A DNA stretch of 44,659 nt from Suicoccus acidiformans (GCF_003546865.1 NZ_CP023434.1:2527501-2572159), one strand, 5' to 3'; numbered from the stretch's first letter, positions 25,817 to 36,232 are shown. Translations and numbers: made by a program. The notes: generated by a model from the sequence alone, not told the origin.

Positions 25817-27292
25817 CTATAATTGAGTTTTCACCTGAGAAATATGATCGAGGGTCTTCTCTTTCCCTAATAAAGAAATTACACTCGCCAATTCTGGTCC
25901 ATGCATTTGGCCACTTACGGCAATACGAATTGGCATAAATAATTTCCGACCTTTGATACCTGTGTCTTTCTGCACTTCTTTAATAAGCGGTTTAATAGCT
26001 TCCTCAGTATAATCACCTGCAGGAAGAGCCGTTAACTTGGCTTCAATGCTTTCAATAACCACAGGTGCGGTCTCATTATCACATTCAGCAATCGCTGATT
26101 CACTGAGGTGCAACTCATCATTAAAGAATAGTGTACTCAGTTCAACAATTTCAGCCCCATATGATAATTCCTCATGGTAAAGAGAGACTAACTTCTCAAC
26201 CCATGCTTCTTCTGTTGCAGATAATTCTTCCGGAATAAGACCTTCAGCTTGTAAGTGAGGCTTAGCCAATTCAACGACGCGATTTAAATCAGTCGCTTTC
26301 ATATATTGGTTATTAATCCATTCTAATTTCTTTGTATCAAAAGAAGCAGGTGAAGTTGATAGACGATTTACATCGAAAATTTCAATCAATTCTTCACGGC
26401 TGTAAATTTCATCCTCTCCCTTAGGTGACCAACCTAAAAGTGCAATAAAGTTAAACATAGCTTCAGGCAAATAACCTAATTTACGGTATTGCTCAATAAA
26501 TTGAAGGATGCCTCCATCGCGTTTACTTAATTTCTTGTTCGTCTCTGAATTAACAATCAAGGTCATATGGCCAAACTCTGGTTGTGACCAACCAAAGGCA
26601 TCATAAATCATCATTTGCTTAGGCGTATTGGCAATATGATCATCACCTCGTAGTACATGCGTAATAGCCATGTAATGATCATCCACAGCTACTGCGAAGT
26701 TATAGGTAGGCATACCGTCTTTCTTCTGGATAACCCAGTCACCTGAAATAGATTGAGACTCAAAGCGAATAGGTCCTTTAACCATATCATTAAATTCATA
26801 AACCGTGTTTTCTGGAACCCGGAAACGAATAGCTGGAACCCGTCCTTCCGCTTCAAAAGCAGCTTGTTCCTCTTCGGTTAAATGAGCGTGTTGTCCACCA
26901 TAATGAGGCATTTCACCGCGTGCTCTTTGTGCTTCCCGCTCTGCTTCTAATTCTTCCTCTGTCATATAGCACTTATATGCTTTATCTTCAGCTAAAAGTT
27001 GCTCGATTAATGGCCGATAAATATCCAGCCGTTCAGATTGACGATAAGGACCATATTCCCCCGGATTAACCGCTGACTCATCCCAGTCAATACCTAACCA
27101 ACTTAAATTCTCTAATTGACTCGCTTCCCCATGAGCTAAATTACGCTTCGTATCCGTATCTTCTGTACGAATTACAAAATCTCCATCATTATGTCTAGCA
27201 AATAAATAGTTAAATAAAGCAGTCCGAGCATTCCCAATGTGTAGCTCTCCTGTTGGACTCGGTGCATATCTTACGCGAATTTTATCACTCAT
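25817..27292 (-). CDS. gltX: Glutamate--tRNA ligase (probably non-discriminating)
   Basis: The 491-residue class I synthetase has the HIGN motif near residue 19 and KLSKRDGG in the middle. In Bacilli this enzyme also charges tRNA-Gln with Glu, later amidated by GatCAB; the discrimination here is inferred from lineage only. The ATG at 27292 has AAGGAG seven bases before it. It has its own promoter, and a terminator separates it from cysS. Confidence 0.96.
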   Translation of the reverse strand: MSDKIRVRYAPSPTGELHIGNARTALFNYLFARHNDGDFVIRTEDTDTKRNLAHGEASQLENLSWLGIDWDESAVNPGEYGPYRQSERLDIYRPLIEQLLAEDKAYKCYMTEEELEAEREAQRARGEMPHYGGQHAHLTEEEQAAFEAEGRVPAIRFRVPENTVYEFNDMVKGPIRFESQSISGDWVIQKKDGMPTYNFAVAVDDHYMAITHVLRGDDHIANTPKQMMIYDAFGWSQPEFGHMTLIVNSETNKKLSKRDGGILQFIEQYRKLGYLPEAMFNFIALLGWSPKGEDEIYSREELIEIFDVNRLSTSPASFDTKKLEWINNQYMKATDLNRVVELAKPHLQAEGLIPEELSATEEAWVEKLVSLYHEELSYGAEIVELSTLFFNDELHLSESAIAECDNETAPVVIESIEAKLTALPAGDYTEEAIKPLIKEVQKDTGIKGRKLFMPIRIAVSGQMHGPELASVISLLGKEKTLDHISQVKTQL

Positions 27293-27322
27293 ATTCAAAC
27301 TCCTTTTCTCATTGTCTCGTTT

Positions 27323-27351
27323 ATTATAAGCTTATCCATCCTTGTTTACAA
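27323..27351 (-). promoter_or_regulatory. Promoter of gltX
   Basis: Minus-strand TTGTAA, 17-base spacer, perfect TATAAT; start near 27316. Confidence 0.78.
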
Positions 27352-27367
27352 ATTGATCTTAGATGTT

Positions 27368-28492
27368 TTAAATAGGCTTAGCAAAAATCATCCGTCCCGC
27401 TGCCGTCTGTAAGGCACTCGTTACTATCACAGAAATCTCTTCATTCATATAATTCTGACCGTCTTCAACTACAATCATCGTGCCATCATCCAAATAAGCT
27501 ACACCTTGCTTGCGTTCTGTTCCGGCCTTAATAATAAATACTGATAGTTCCTCACCGGGTATTAGAATAGGTTTGAGAGCATTCGCCAATTCATTAATAT
27601 TAAAGACAGTAATATTCTGGAATTCACACACTTTATTTAAATTATAATCATTCGTTACGACAACCGCATCAATCATCTTAGCCAGACGAACCAATTTGCT
27701 ATCCACATCGGTCAAATCATCAAAGTCACCTTCATAAGACTCAAGAGATACGTTCGCATCACTTTGTAATTCATTGAGAATATCTAACCCACGTCGACCC
27801 TTAGCCCGTTTAAGATTATCAGAAGAGTCCGCAATCAATTGTAATTCATGCAGAACAAAATTAGGGATTAATAACGTGCCTTCAATAAAGTTTGTTCGCA
27901 CAATATCAACAATCCGCCCATCAATAATCACGCTGGTATCTAAAAGTTTATAAGGTTGGAAATTTTCATGCGGTGTATTGACAGGTTCCTGAGGCAATTC
28001 TACCTCTTCTTTTATAGGCTGCACATCTTCTGCTTTATTTTTTTCACCCTGGCGTAATAGTTTCCAATTCTCAAAAGAATCGATAATTTCTTCTTCTCGA
28101 CTTCTTACCGTTTGATAACCAACAAGTGCTAAAACAATCGAAGAAACCACTGGTAAAGTCGTAGATAGAAAAGGGATATTCAAAGCTGTAAAAGGTAATG
28201 AAACTAAGTAACCAATCACTAAACCAATTAATGTGCCAATAGTATGAATAACCAAACTAAGTGGTCTTTGCCGATTAATCCAATCAATTAACCGTGAAAT
28301 CGTTCGTTCGATAATTGGTGCAATCAGAAGTCCCAATAGAATAAAAATAAAACCAAATATAACTGCATTAATCAAGGGATTACCCAGGAATTGATTGCTC
28401 ACATCCATGCTCATCCAAATAGCTGGACCTACTGTAATACCGAAACTCAAGCCGATAATGCCACTCAATAACGTAATAATTTTGCGATACAT
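27368..28492 (-). CDS. yacL: PIN/TRAM-domain membrane protein, YacL family
   Basis: The 374-residue protein has four membrane helices (about 5-130), a linker, a PIN nuclease domain from LLDTSVIIDGRI (D185) to about 310 and a C-terminal TRAM RNA-binding domain. It is thought to be a membrane-bound ribonuclease; the substrate is not known. The ATG follows GGAGG. It lies 15 bases after radA, as in Bacillus apart from the missing disA. Confidence 0.92.
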   Translation of the reverse strand: MYRKIITLLSGIIGLSFGITVGPAIWMSMDVSNQFLGNPLINAVIFGFIFILLGLLIAPIIERTISRLIDWINRQRPLSLVIHTIGTLIGLVIGYLVSLPFTALNIPFLSTTLPVVSSIVLALVGYQTVRSREEEIIDSFENWKLLRQGEKNKAEDVQPIKEEVELPQEPVNTPHENFQPYKLLDTSVIIDGRIVDIVRTNFIEGTLLIPNFVLHELQLIADSSDNLKRAKGRRGLDILNELQSDANVSLESYEGDFDDLTDVDSKLVRLAKMIDAVVVTNDYNLNKVCEFQNITVFNINELANALKPILIPGEELSVFIIKAGTERKQGVAYLDDGTMIVVEDGQNYMNEEISVIVTSALQTAAGRMIFAKPI

Positions 28493-28507
28493 TTATTTCA
28501 CCTCCAT

Positions 28508-29887
28508 CTAAGTCGGAAAGACAATGGAAATAGCCTGTCGAACCGTTCGCACAGGAATAATTTCAATAGCTAAATCAATATCTAAGTCTTCATAGTTCGT
28601 TTGTGGTATAAAAACTCGTTTAAAGCCTAATTTATGTGCTTCTTTTATTCTTTCCTTCACCTGACTAACCCGGCGAACTTCTCCGGTTAAGCCAATTTCG
28701 CCAATAAAACAATCTTTAATATCAATAGCCTTCTCCCAATAACTCGATGCAATACTTACAGCAATCGCCAAATCAATCGCTGGTTCGTTCAAACGAACGC
28801 CCCCAGTGGTTTTAAAGAAAGCATCTTGATTTTGGACTAAGAGTCCACAATGCTTTTCCATAACTGCCAACATCAGGTTCACTCGTTGGTAATCAATGCC
28901 ACTGACTGTTCGTCTAGCGTTTCCGAATACGGTCGGCGTCATTAAAGATTGAATCTCGGCTAACATAACCCGGGTTCCTTCAAGCGATGGTATAACAGCT
29001 GAGCCTGTGGCACCCGGAATTCGCTCTTCAAGAAATAATTGCGAAGGATTCGCTACTTCTTGTAGGCCCGTATCCTGCATCTCAAATACACCCATCTCAT
29101 GTGTAGAACCAAAACGATTTTTCACCGCTCTTAAGATACGGAAGCGATTAAATTCCTCTCCTTCAAAGTAGAGCACTGTATCTACCATATGCTCTAACAT
29201 CCGAGGTCCTGCAATATTTCCTTCCTTGGTTACATGGCCTACGATGAAGATAGCAATATGATTTTCTTTAGCAATGCGCATTAAAGTCGCAGTAGCTTCG
29301 CGGACTTGCGCTACGCTTCCAGCCACACCATTATGTTCTGGGACTTGCATGGTTTGGATGGAATCAATCACAACAAAATCAGGAGCAAGTCTTTGTATTT
29401 CCTGGGCAATAATCGTTAAATCAGTCTCAGACATTAAGTAAAATTCATCGTTGGTCACGTCTAAGCGTTCAGCTCTAAGCTTAATTTGCGAAAGACTTTC
29501 CTCACCAGAAACATAGAGAATATTCTCCTTGTTATTAGCTAGTTGAATCGAAATTTGTAAGAGCAAGGTTGACTTACCAATACCAGGATCTCCTCCAATC
29601 AGTACCAATGACCCTGGAACAATACCACCACCTAAAACGCGGTCAAATTCCTGGGACTGAGTTTTGATTCGATTCTCCTGACTCGCTTGAATATCTTTTA
29701 AGGTATAGGCTCCAGGCGCTGTCTCATTCTTAGCAATACTAACCTGAATTGCTGGCTTGTTTGATGGCGCAACTTGTAGTTGCTCTTCCATCTGGTTCCA
29801 AGCACCACAATTAGGACATTTGCCCAACCACTTAGGGGATTCATAACCACAGGCCAAACATTCGTAAATCGTTCGTTTCTTGGCCAA
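28508..29887 (-). CDS. radA: DNA repair protein RadA
   Basis: The 459-residue protein has an N-terminal zinc finger (C10, C13, C24, C27), a RecA-type ATPase with Walker A GGDPGIGKST (98-107), the RadA-specific KNRFG motif and a Lon-protease-like C-terminal domain. It acts in branch migration during recombination and in transformation. The TTG start directly follows the dut stop, with GGAGG eight bases upstream, so the two are translationally coupled. Confidence 0.96.
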   Translation of the reverse strand: MAKKRTIYECLACGYESPKWLGKCPNCGAWNQMEEQLQVAPSNKPAIQVSIAKNETAPGAYTLKDIQASQENRIKTQSQEFDRVLGGGIVPGSLVLIGGDPGIGKSTLLLQISIQLANNKENILYVSGEESLSQIKLRAERLDVTNDEFYLMSETDLTIIAQEIQRLAPDFVVIDSIQTMQVPEHNGVAGSVAQVREATATLMRIAKENHIAIFIVGHVTKEGNIAGPRMLEHMVDTVLYFEGEEFNRFRILRAVKNRFGSTHEMGVFEMQDTGLQEVANPSQLFLEERIPGATGSAVIPSLEGTRVMLAEIQSLMTPTVFGNARRTVSGIDYQRVNLMLAVMEKHCGLLVQNQDAFFKTTGGVRLNEPAIDLAIAVSIASSYWEKAIDIKDCFIGEIGLTGEVRRVSQVKERIKEAHKLGFKRVFIPQTNYEDLDIDLAIEIIPVRTVRQAISIVFPT

Positions 29888-30466
29888 TTATGCTTCCTCC
29901 TGCAGGTGATTATTATCATCGGAAGAACCAAAACCACCACTTCTAACCGCTTGGCCGCCTTCATCGCCATCTATCAGTAAAAACGGAACAAATATTCCCT
30001 GAGCAATGCGATCTCCTTTACGAATAGTATAGTCACTTAAACCAAAATTAATTAACTGAACATAAATATGTCCTTCATTGGATGGATTATTATAATAATC
30101 TGCATCAATCACACCAAAGCCATTCGGTAACATAAGACGTCGCTTAAGGGGATTGCTGGAGCGATTTACAATTTGCAAATACTCATCTTCTTGCATATAA
30201 GCTTTTAAACCAGTCGGCACAAGGGTTGGCTGAAGTATCTCTGCCTCTGTGGCTCTCGATGTGTCCTGGCCGCTCCCATGAATCCATTGTTTCAATTCTA
30301 AAGCCACGTGCTTAAAAATTTGCTTATAGAAACTTGGCAATACAACATCTTCTGCCGCGGCAATGTCATAGCCTGCAGCATGTGTGGTCGCTCTTTGAGG
30401 TAACTCGATATTTTGCGCTTGATAGGCTTGAATAACTTCAAAGCCGCGTTTTCTCTCTTGACTCAC
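29888..30466 (-). CDS. dut: dUTP diphosphatase
   Basis: The 192-residue trimeric-type dUTPase shows the five motifs in order: AAGYDIAAAED, NRSS, GVIDADYYNN, GDRIAQ and RSGGFGSS. It converts dUTP to dUMP and keeps uracil out of DNA. It is longer than the usual 145-150 residues through an insert between motifs 1 and 2 (about 45-75). It starts with GTG at 30466, eight bases after AAGGGA, and is first in the dut-radA-yacL unit. Confidence 0.92.
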   Translation of the reverse strand: MSQERKRGFEVIQAYQAQNIELPQRATTHAAGYDIAAAEDVVLPSFYKQIFKHVALELKQWIHGSGQDTSRATEAEILQPTLVPTGLKAYMQEDEYLQIVNRSSNPLKRRLMLPNGFGVIDADYYNNPSNEGHIYVQLINFGLSDYTIRKGDRIAQGIFVPFLLIDGDEGGQAVRSGGFGSSDDNNHLQEEA

Positions 30467-30497
30467 TTTATCATCCCTTCAATTAACTACTGACCTT

Positions 30498-30506
30498 ATC
30501 ATAGCA
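30498..30506 (-). promoter_or_regulatory. Extended -10 promoter of dut-radA-yacL
   Basis: TGCTATGAT on the minus strand, 32 bases before the dut start; no clear -35. The remaining A/T-rich spacer to 30606 holds nothing else I can name. Confidence 0.5.
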
Positions 30507-30606
30507 AACTTTTACGAATAGGTGGATGATTCTTTTAGATTTTTCACAAAATAAAACAGAATATTCACAATTACTTTATAGCTTTAGTTTTTCTTCCTTT
30601 AAGCAA

Positions 30607-30651
30607 AAATAGATCCCTCTTCAACCATCAAAACGAGACAGTTGAGAAGGG
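30607..30651 (-). terminator. Probable terminator of the alpha-amylase gene
   Basis: Minus-strand CCCTTCTCAAC and GTTGAAGAGGG pair with a 15-base loop; ATCTATTTTTG follows. The T run is a little displaced. Confidence 0.65.
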
Positions 30652-30676
30652 CACTATCTTAAGACAATTGCGTAGG

Positions 30677-32155
30677 TTATGCTTGGTAATTGTCAACGGC
30701 TTCCTGGTTGATCCATACTGAAACAGATCCTGGCCCCACTGGAAACAGACCGTCTCCATTCTCATCGATTTCTACAACTGCATCATTATTTCCCAAATAA
30801 TCAACAAATTTTTTGCCTGAATTTGCCCGGCCCATATGCATTTGCTTTTCACTCATATCCCCATTGGTCATAATTACGGCTAGACCATTCGGAAATTCAT
30901 CGTTACCCAAACGGGTCCAACCAATACACTGTGCATCATCGAAATAACGTATTTCTTCTCCATAGGCATGATACTTACGCAAATAAAGCAAACCATCTAA
31001 TTCATACTGTAAGCCATCAAATGGATGCTCATTCTTCACACCATAATAATCCCCATAAAAAATCGTAGGGTTACCATCTTGTAACAGTAAAATCATCGCA
31101 TAAGCTAATGGCTTGAACCATGGCTCAACCGACGCTTCCAGTGATTGCCCCCACTGGGTATCATGATTTTCTACAAAGGTAACGGCATTCCAAGGCTGCT
31201 CGTTAAGGAGACTTCCATCTAAGATTTTACGCATATCATAACTTCCACCTGCTTTACTCGCCATGAAGAAATTATTATGTAAGGAGACATCTACCAATTT
31301 AAATATATAATCCACATCTTGTAAATATCCACCCTCACCATCATAATCGGGATCCCAATATTCACCAAACACATAGAAATCATCTCCGTATTTTTCTTTC
31401 ACATGTTTAATAAATTGCTCCATAAAATCACGGTCAATGTGTTTGATAGCGTCTAGACGGAAACCTTCAACTTCTGTTTCTTCAATATACCACTCGACCC
31501 ATTTTAAAGTCTCTTCAACAACCTCTGGCTCACTATAATCCACGTCACAGAACATGAGATAATCATAGTTTCCTTTTTCGTCATCGACTGATTCATTGTC
31601 AGCCCAACCATGATTCTCATCCATAATCATAAAGATGCCGGTCTCTTCATTTAATGCATCATAATCAATACCGGAAAAGTGATAATAGTGCCAAGTAAAA
31701 TCACTATATTTCCCCTTGCGTCCTGGGAAAGTGAAATGAGTCCAGCCCTCAATTTCATAAACATCAGAAATTGGTTGTTGGCGATTATTTGGATCCATCT
31801 TCAGGACGGGAAAGCGTTCCTTTTCATCCCCATTAGCTCGGTGATTCAACACCACATCTGCAATCGGTTTGATTCCTTGATCTTTCAAAGCTCGGATTGC
31901 TTGTATATACTCATCTTTCGTACCGTATTTAGTCCGAACAGTTCCTTGTTGGTCGAATTCACCCAAATCATATAAGTCATACACCCCATAACCTACATCA
32001 TTCGTTCCGGTACCTTTAAAAGCCGGAGGCATCCATAGATGGGTTATGCCCAATTCATTCAAATGTTCAGCATCCTCAGCAAGTTGTTGCCAGAGCTTTC
32101 CATCATCATCTAAATACCACTCAAAATATTGCATTACTGCCGTATTAAAAGCCAT
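30677..32155 (-). CDS. Cytoplasmic alpha-amylase (GH13)
   Basis: The 492-residue protein lacks a signal peptide. Conserved GH13 regions are visible: DVVLNH (100-105), GFRLDAIKH with nucleophile D235, acid/base E265 in FGEYW, and VENHD with D332. It matches the liquefying cytoplasmic amylases, which cut alpha-1,4-glucans such as stored glycogen or imported dextrins to maltodextrins. The ATG at 32155 has AGAGG before it; the longer frame adds a poor N-terminus. It follows glnA after a terminator, so it is probably separately expressed. Confidence 0.92.
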   Translation of the reverse strand: MAFNTAVMQYFEWYLDDDGKLWQQLAEDAEHLNELGITHLWMPPAFKGTGTNDVGYGVYDLYDLGEFDQQGTVRTKYGTKDEYIQAIRALKDQGIKPIADVVLNHRANGDEKERFPVLKMDPNNRQQPISDVYEIEGWTHFTFPGRKGKYSDFTWHYYHFSGIDYDALNEETGIFMIMDENHGWADNESVDDEKGNYDYLMFCDVDYSEPEVVEETLKWVEWYIEETEVEGFRLDAIKHIDRDFMEQFIKHVKEKYGDDFYVFGEYWDPDYDGEGGYLQDVDYIFKLVDVSLHNNFFMASKAGGSYDMRKILDGSLLNEQPWNAVTFVENHDTQWGQSLEASVEPWFKPLAYAMILLLQDGNPTIFYGDYYGVKNEHPFDGLQYELDGLLYLRKYHAYGEEIRYFDDAQCIGWTRLGNDEFPNGLAVIMTNGDMSEKQMHMGRANSGKKFVDYLGNNDAVVEIDENGDGLFPVGPGSVSVWINQEAVDNYQA

Positions 32156-32192
32156 ATCACAACCTCTTTTCTTCTTTATAGATAAATTGTAC

Positions 32193-32233
32193 AAAAGAAA
32201 ATGCACCAAGTGAAATAATTTCACTCGATGCAT
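32193..32233 (-). terminator. Terminator of glnA
   Basis: Minus strand: a 15-bp stem (32219-32233 with 32201-32215; two G-U pairs) with a TTA loop, then TTTCTTTTG. It begins 7 bases after the stop. Confidence 0.88.
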
Positions 32234-32239
32234 GAGATT

Positions 32240-33580
32240 TTAATAGAAATTCCAATATTTCTCTAATTCCCATTGGGTCACTTGTTCTTGATAGGCCTCA
32301 TATTCAATGGTCTTTTCTTCAATAAAATTCCTTGAAATATGTTCTCCCATCGCTTCGAGAATAACTGGTTCATTCTCAAACTCAAAGATAGCTTCCTTAA
32401 GTGTTTCAGGTAAACGGTCAATATGTTCATGGCTACGTTCATCTTGAGTCATATCAAAGATATTTCGTTGTACAGAATGTGGTGGCACAATCTGATCTTC
32501 AATACCTTTCAAGCCTGCTGCTAACAAGGCTGCTAGTGCCAAATAAGGATTCGCGGAAGGATCCACACTGCGAACCTCAACCCGTGTTGAGTTACCTCTG
32601 GCTGCTGGAATACGCACTAAGGGACTACGATTTTGACCACTCCAAGCAATATATACCGGTGCTTCATAACCGCTAACCAACCGTTTATAGGAATTGACTG
32701 TTGGATTGACAATGGCCGTGTAACCTTTAGCGTACTTCAGTAAGCCCCCAATAAAATAATGCGCTATATCCGATAACTGATCATCAGAATTTGGATCATA
32801 AAAGGCATTGCCTTCCTCCGTAAATAGAGATACATTGAAATGCATTCCACTTCCTGCGATACCATAAATCGGTTTCGGCATAAAAGTAGCATGCAGATTA
32901 TGGCGTAAAGCGACTGTCTTAACAATTAACTTGAAAATTTGGATATTATCCGCTGCGGTCAAGGCATCACTATACTTCCAATCAATTTCATGTTGGCCTG
33001 GAGCATTCTCGTGATGGCTAGCTTCAATTTCAAAGCCCAATTCTTCTAACTCCAAGACAATGTCACGGCGACATGTTTCGCCTAAGTCGGTCGGCGCCAA
33101 ATCAAAATATCCTCCATGATCATTCAGATTCATACTTGGATTACCGTTGCTATCTCGTTTAAATAAGAAAAATTCTGGCTCAGGCCCTAAATTGAAAGAA
33201 GTAAAACCAAAGTCCTTTAATCGATTCAAGACGCGTTTTAAATTATTACGTGGATCGCCTAGAAAAGACAGATGGTTTTGGTCATCGACGTCACAGATAA
33301 GTGAAGCAACACGCCCCCCCTCACCATTCCAGTTATATACCAACCATGTGTCTAAATCAGGTATTAGAAACATATCACTTTCTTCAATTCGCACAAAACC
33401 ATCAATGGATGACCCATCAAATCCCATTTCACCATCTAAAGCTTTCTCCAATTGTGAACGGGGAATTTCAACATTTTTTACTACTCCAAAGATATCCGTA
33501 AACATCAGTCGAATAAATCGTACATCACAGGCTTCCGCATTTTCGATAATTTCTTCTCTACTCCACTTTCTAGGACTCAT
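32240..33580 (-). CDS. glnA: Glutamine synthetase, type I-alpha
   Basis: The 446-residue enzyme has the [10 protein letters not shown] segment near residue 60, GPEPEFFLF and the GSGMHFN active-site loop, and a length fitting the Firmicute I-alpha form without the adenylylation loop. It makes glutamine from glutamate and ammonia and is normally feedback-sensitive with GlnR. No glnR gene is adjacent, unlike in many Bacilli. ATG at 33580 has a GGGAGGG ribosome site; an earlier ATG overlaps that site. Confidence 0.96.
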   Translation of the reverse strand: MSPRKWSREEIIENAEACDVRFIRLMFTDIFGVVKNVEIPRSQLEKALDGEMGFDGSSIDGFVRIEESDMFLIPDLDTWLVYNWNGEGGRVASLICDVDDQNHLSFLGDPRNNLKRVLNRLKDFGFTSFNLGPEPEFFLFKRDSNGNPSMNLNDHGGYFDLAPTDLGETCRRDIVLELEELGFEIEASHHENAPGQHEIDWKYSDALTAADNIQIFKLIVKTVALRHNLHATFMPKPIYGIAGSGMHFNVSLFTEEGNAFYDPNSDDQLSDIAHYFIGGLLKYAKGYTAIVNPTVNSYKRLVSGYEAPVYIAWSGQNRSPLVRIPAARGNSTRVEVRSVDPSANPYLALAALLAAGLKGIEDQIVPPHSVQRNIFDMTQDERSHEHIDRLPETLKEAIFEFENEPVILEAMGEHISRNFIEEKTIEYEAYQEQVTQWELEKYWNFY

Positions 33581-33732
33581 CGATTTCCCTCCCATATGTT
33601 GTATTGCTTTATTATTTTAAAAGCTTTTTATATAATAGCTTATCTGGAACTAATATTCTATAATTTACTGCAAAAAAATATCTATTAATTCACCACAATA
33701 AAGTATAATTATATGTGCCAATAAATATTGTT

Positions 33733-33747
33733 ACTTTTTTACAGATA
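33733..33747. promoter_or_regulatory. Near-operator inverted repeat in the glnA spacer
   Basis: TGTTACTTTTTTACA (TGTAAAAAAGTAACA on the minus strand) is an inverted repeat with the half-sites of GlnR/TnrA operators (TGTNA, TNACA), but the spacer is 5 bases instead of 7. It lies in the 256-base spacer between divergent glnA and the C39-like gene; no clear glnA promoter was found. Confidence 0.3.
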
Positions 33748-33768
33748 GGTTTCAATCGAAGCTTTTTA

Positions 33769-33797
33769 TTGTTATTTTAAATCAATTCGTTTAAACT
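33769..33797 (+). promoter_or_regulatory. Promoter of the C39-like gene
   Basis: TTGTTA, 17-base spacer, TAAACT; 40 bases before the GTG start. Confidence 0.55.
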
Positions 33798-33836
33798 GAT
33801 AAAGTGAATTTTTCTCTACTAAAAGGAGTAAACAAA

Positions 33837-34754
33837 GTGAAACAGCAGAATAAAAATATATTGTCAGCTACGATAACCCTCGCTATAGCGTTACTGTCCA
33901 TTTTTTTAATTTTTGCGGTACTGAGAAGCAATCAATCTGAAAATGAGATTCAACAATCTGACTCCAAGACTCTATTGCAGACTGAACCGCCCCCGTCAGA
34001 AAGCCGTCAACAGATTACTGGCTTAACTTCTGAAGAGGAGGAGCAAATACATCATAAGATGCGTAATTTTTCACTAAATAATCCTGAAAGCATTCATACT
34101 TTACAATCGCTTATCCAACCATATGCAGATGATTTACTCGCCAATCAAGCTTCTGTGCTTAATACTCTTGATATATATAACATTAATGAAGAAGATGTGA
34201 GTCAACATATTCTCCCTGATTATCCAGCCCAGTATATGAACCTAAGCCCCAAACAATTTGATGTACCTTTACTACTTCAGAAAGATCCTGAATGGCGTAA
34301 TATCAAATATGGCAATGAATATTACGAACCTTTAGGGGATGCTGGTTGTGCTATATTAACTTTAGCCATGCTCGAAAGTTACTTTTCAAACAAAATAATC
34401 TTGCCGACTGATATTCTAGCCTGGAGTAAAGGGGATTATTATGTCAATAATGAAGGAACATCCTGGCTAATATTTGGTGATTTTGCTGAGGCATTTGATT
34501 ATCAATTTATGAATTATGGCGGCAACTTTTATGAAGCCATGAAAGGTTTAGATAAAGGGGAGTTGATTGTTGCCTCTGTTGAACCAGGTTTTTTTACAGA
34601 TATTGGGCATATTCTCTTAATTCGCGGCTACAATAATGGTAAAGTTTATGTCAATGATCCGAATGATGATTTGACTAAGATGTATAGCATTCAAGGGCTT
34701 GATGAATCGATTTTCCTTGACGAAGGCGTTAATTATTGGGGATTTACAAAATAA
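33837..34754 (+). CDS. Exported C39-like (papain-fold) protein
   Basis: The 305-residue protein has an N-terminal membrane helix (about 8-32), a polar, low-complexity stretch and a C-terminal C39-like domain (from about residue 140). Catalytic candidates are Q in LLQKDPEW, Cys in GDAGCAILTLAM and His in IGHILLIRGY, followed by NDPN. It would face outside the membrane and act as a peptidase or related thiol enzyme; the target is unknown. The GTG at 33837 has AAGGAG eight bases upstream. It is alone on the plus strand, with its own promoter and terminator. Confidence 0.78.
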   Translation: MKQQNKNILSATITLAIALLSIFLIFAVLRSNQSENEIQQSDSKTLLQTEPPPSESRQQITGLTSEEEEQIHHKMRNFSLNNPESIHTLQSLIQPYADDLLANQASVLNTLDIYNINEEDVSQHILPDYPAQYMNLSPKQFDVPLLLQKDPEWRNIKYGNEYYEPLGDAGCAILTLAMLESYFSNKIILPTDILAWSKGDYYVNNEGTSWLIFGDFAEAFDYQFMNYGGNFYEAMKGLDKGELIVASVEPGFFTDIGHILLIRGYNNGKVYVNDPNDDLTKMYSIQGLDESIFLDEGVNYWGFTK

Positions 34755-34784
34755 AAAAGAGCCAAGGAAATTTGGCTCTTTTTT
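34754..34784. terminator. Bidirectional terminator between C39-like gene and dnaB
   Basis: AAAAAGAGCCAA pairs with TTGGCTCTTTTT across six bases between two convergent stops. It slightly overlaps both gene ends. Confidence 0.92.
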
Positions 34785-36165
34785 ATGGGTTAAATTCAGG
34801 TTGATCTGCCCTAAAAGATAAACTCGAAAATTTATTATACTCTTTCTTGAATAGTAAATTTACTGTATCTCTCGCACCACTTCTATTCTTGGCCAAAATA
34901 ACTTCAACCGTATTATCAGGCATGTCGTCTTGATAAGCGTTCTGCTCTTCATCATCTTCTTTCTGATGGTAGTCTTCACGGTATAAAAAGGCAACAATAT
35001 CCGCATCTTGTTCAATAGAACCTGATTCCCGAATGTCACTTAACATAGGTCTTTTATTTTGGCGATGCTCTAAACCTCTAGATAATTGCGAGAGAGCAAT
35101 AACAGGAACCCCAAGTTCCTTAGCTAATTTCTTTAATTGACGGGAAATTTCTGATACTTCTTGTTGTCGGTTCTCTTTTCCAGTCCCTTCAATTAGCTGC
35201 AAGTAATCAATTACAATCAATCCCAAGTCAGGATTTTCTTGCTTAAGTCTTCGGCATTTAGCTCGGATTTCTGAAACTTTAATTCCTGCGGTATCATCAA
35301 TAAAAATCGGTGCATCTTTTAATACGTCTGTTGCCACCATTAAGCTTTCCCACTCGTCTTGCGTCAATTGACCAGTTCTTAAATTGGTAGCATTTATATT
35401 GCCCTCTGCACAGATCATCCGATTTACGAGATCAACAGACCCCATTTCCAGGGAAAATACCACTACGGGAATTTTCGATTTTGTAGCTACATTCTGAGCA
35501 ATATTTAGAGCAAAGGCTGTCTTACCGACTGCAGGCCTTGCAGCAATAATTATTAATTGATCGGGACGAAAACCCGTGGTTAATTTATCAAGCTCTATAT
35601 AGCCACTCGGCAAACCTACTATATCTTGCTTTCTTTCAGATAATTCGACAATTCGCTCAAATGCTTCCCCGATTAACTCACGCATTGCTCTCGGTCTCGT
35701 GCTTTGACTATCATCACCGATAGATAAAATCAACTTTTCACTTTGATCAATAATATTTAAGACTTCATCGCTTTCCTCGTAGGCTAATTGACTAATCGTC
35801 TGACTCGCCGAGATAAGTCTTCTCAAAGTAGCCTTATCTCGGACAATATGAGCATAATCTTCGATGTTAGCTGCTGTCGGTGTAAATTCTGCTAAATCAA
35901 GTAAATATTCATTACCCCCAACGTTCTCTAATTGGTCATAAGAATCTAATTGATTATATAAAGTTACTAAATCAATGGAACCATTATTATCAAAAATAGT
36001 CGCCATCGCAGCAAAAATAAGCTGGTGACTTCTTTTATAGAAATCTTCTTCCTCTATTATAGCTGTGACTGTCCCCATCTTGATTGGATCTAACAGCAAA
36101 GCACCTAGAACAGATTTCTCAGCCTCTTCACTATAAGGTAAGACACGATCAAATGCTTGTTCCAA
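34783..36165 (-). CDS. dnaB: Replicative DNA helicase
   Basis: The 460-residue protein has the N-terminal primase-interaction domain (to about 110) and the RecA-type motor with Walker A ARPAVGKTA (about 210) and LIVIDYLQLI. It unwinds DNA at the fork. In Bacillus the gene is called dnaC. The start is TTG at 36165, with GGAAGGTG upstream. It has its own extended -10 promoter, after the rplI terminator. Confidence 0.96.
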   Translation of the reverse strand: MEQAFDRVLPYSEEAEKSVLGALLLDPIKMGTVTAIIEEEDFYKRSHQLIFAAMATIFDNNGSIDLVTLYNQLDSYDQLENVGGNEYLLDLAEFTPTAANIEDYAHIVRDKATLRRLISASQTISQLAYEESDEVLNIIDQSEKLILSIGDDSQSTRPRAMRELIGEAFERIVELSERKQDIVGLPSGYIELDKLTTGFRPDQLIIIAARPAVGKTAFALNIAQNVATKSKIPVVVFSLEMGSVDLVNRMICAEGNINATNLRTGQLTQDEWESLMVATDVLKDAPIFIDDTAGIKVSEIRAKCRRLKQENPDLGLIVIDYLQLIEGTGKENRQQEVSEISRQLKKLAKELGVPVIALSQLSRGLEHRQNKRPMLSDIRESGSIEQDADIVAFLYREDYHQKEDDEEQNAYQDDMPDNTVEVILAKNRSGARDTVNLLFKKEYNKFSSLSFRADQPEFNP

Positions 36166-36205
36166 TTGCTCACCTTCCTTTACATTTCACTATGTTAGCT
36201 CATCT

Positions 36206-36214
36206 AATATAGCA
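36206..36214 (-). promoter_or_regulatory. Extended -10 promoter of dnaB
   Basis: TGCTATATT on the minus strand, 41 bases before the start codon; no clear -35. Confidence 0.5.
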
Positions 36215-36232
36215 TAAAAACGAAGATTTTGA

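Noticed and set aside
33733-33747. A true GlnR/TnrA operator before glnA
   Set aside because: Half-sites fit but the spacer is 5 rather than 7 bases; kept only as a weak feature.
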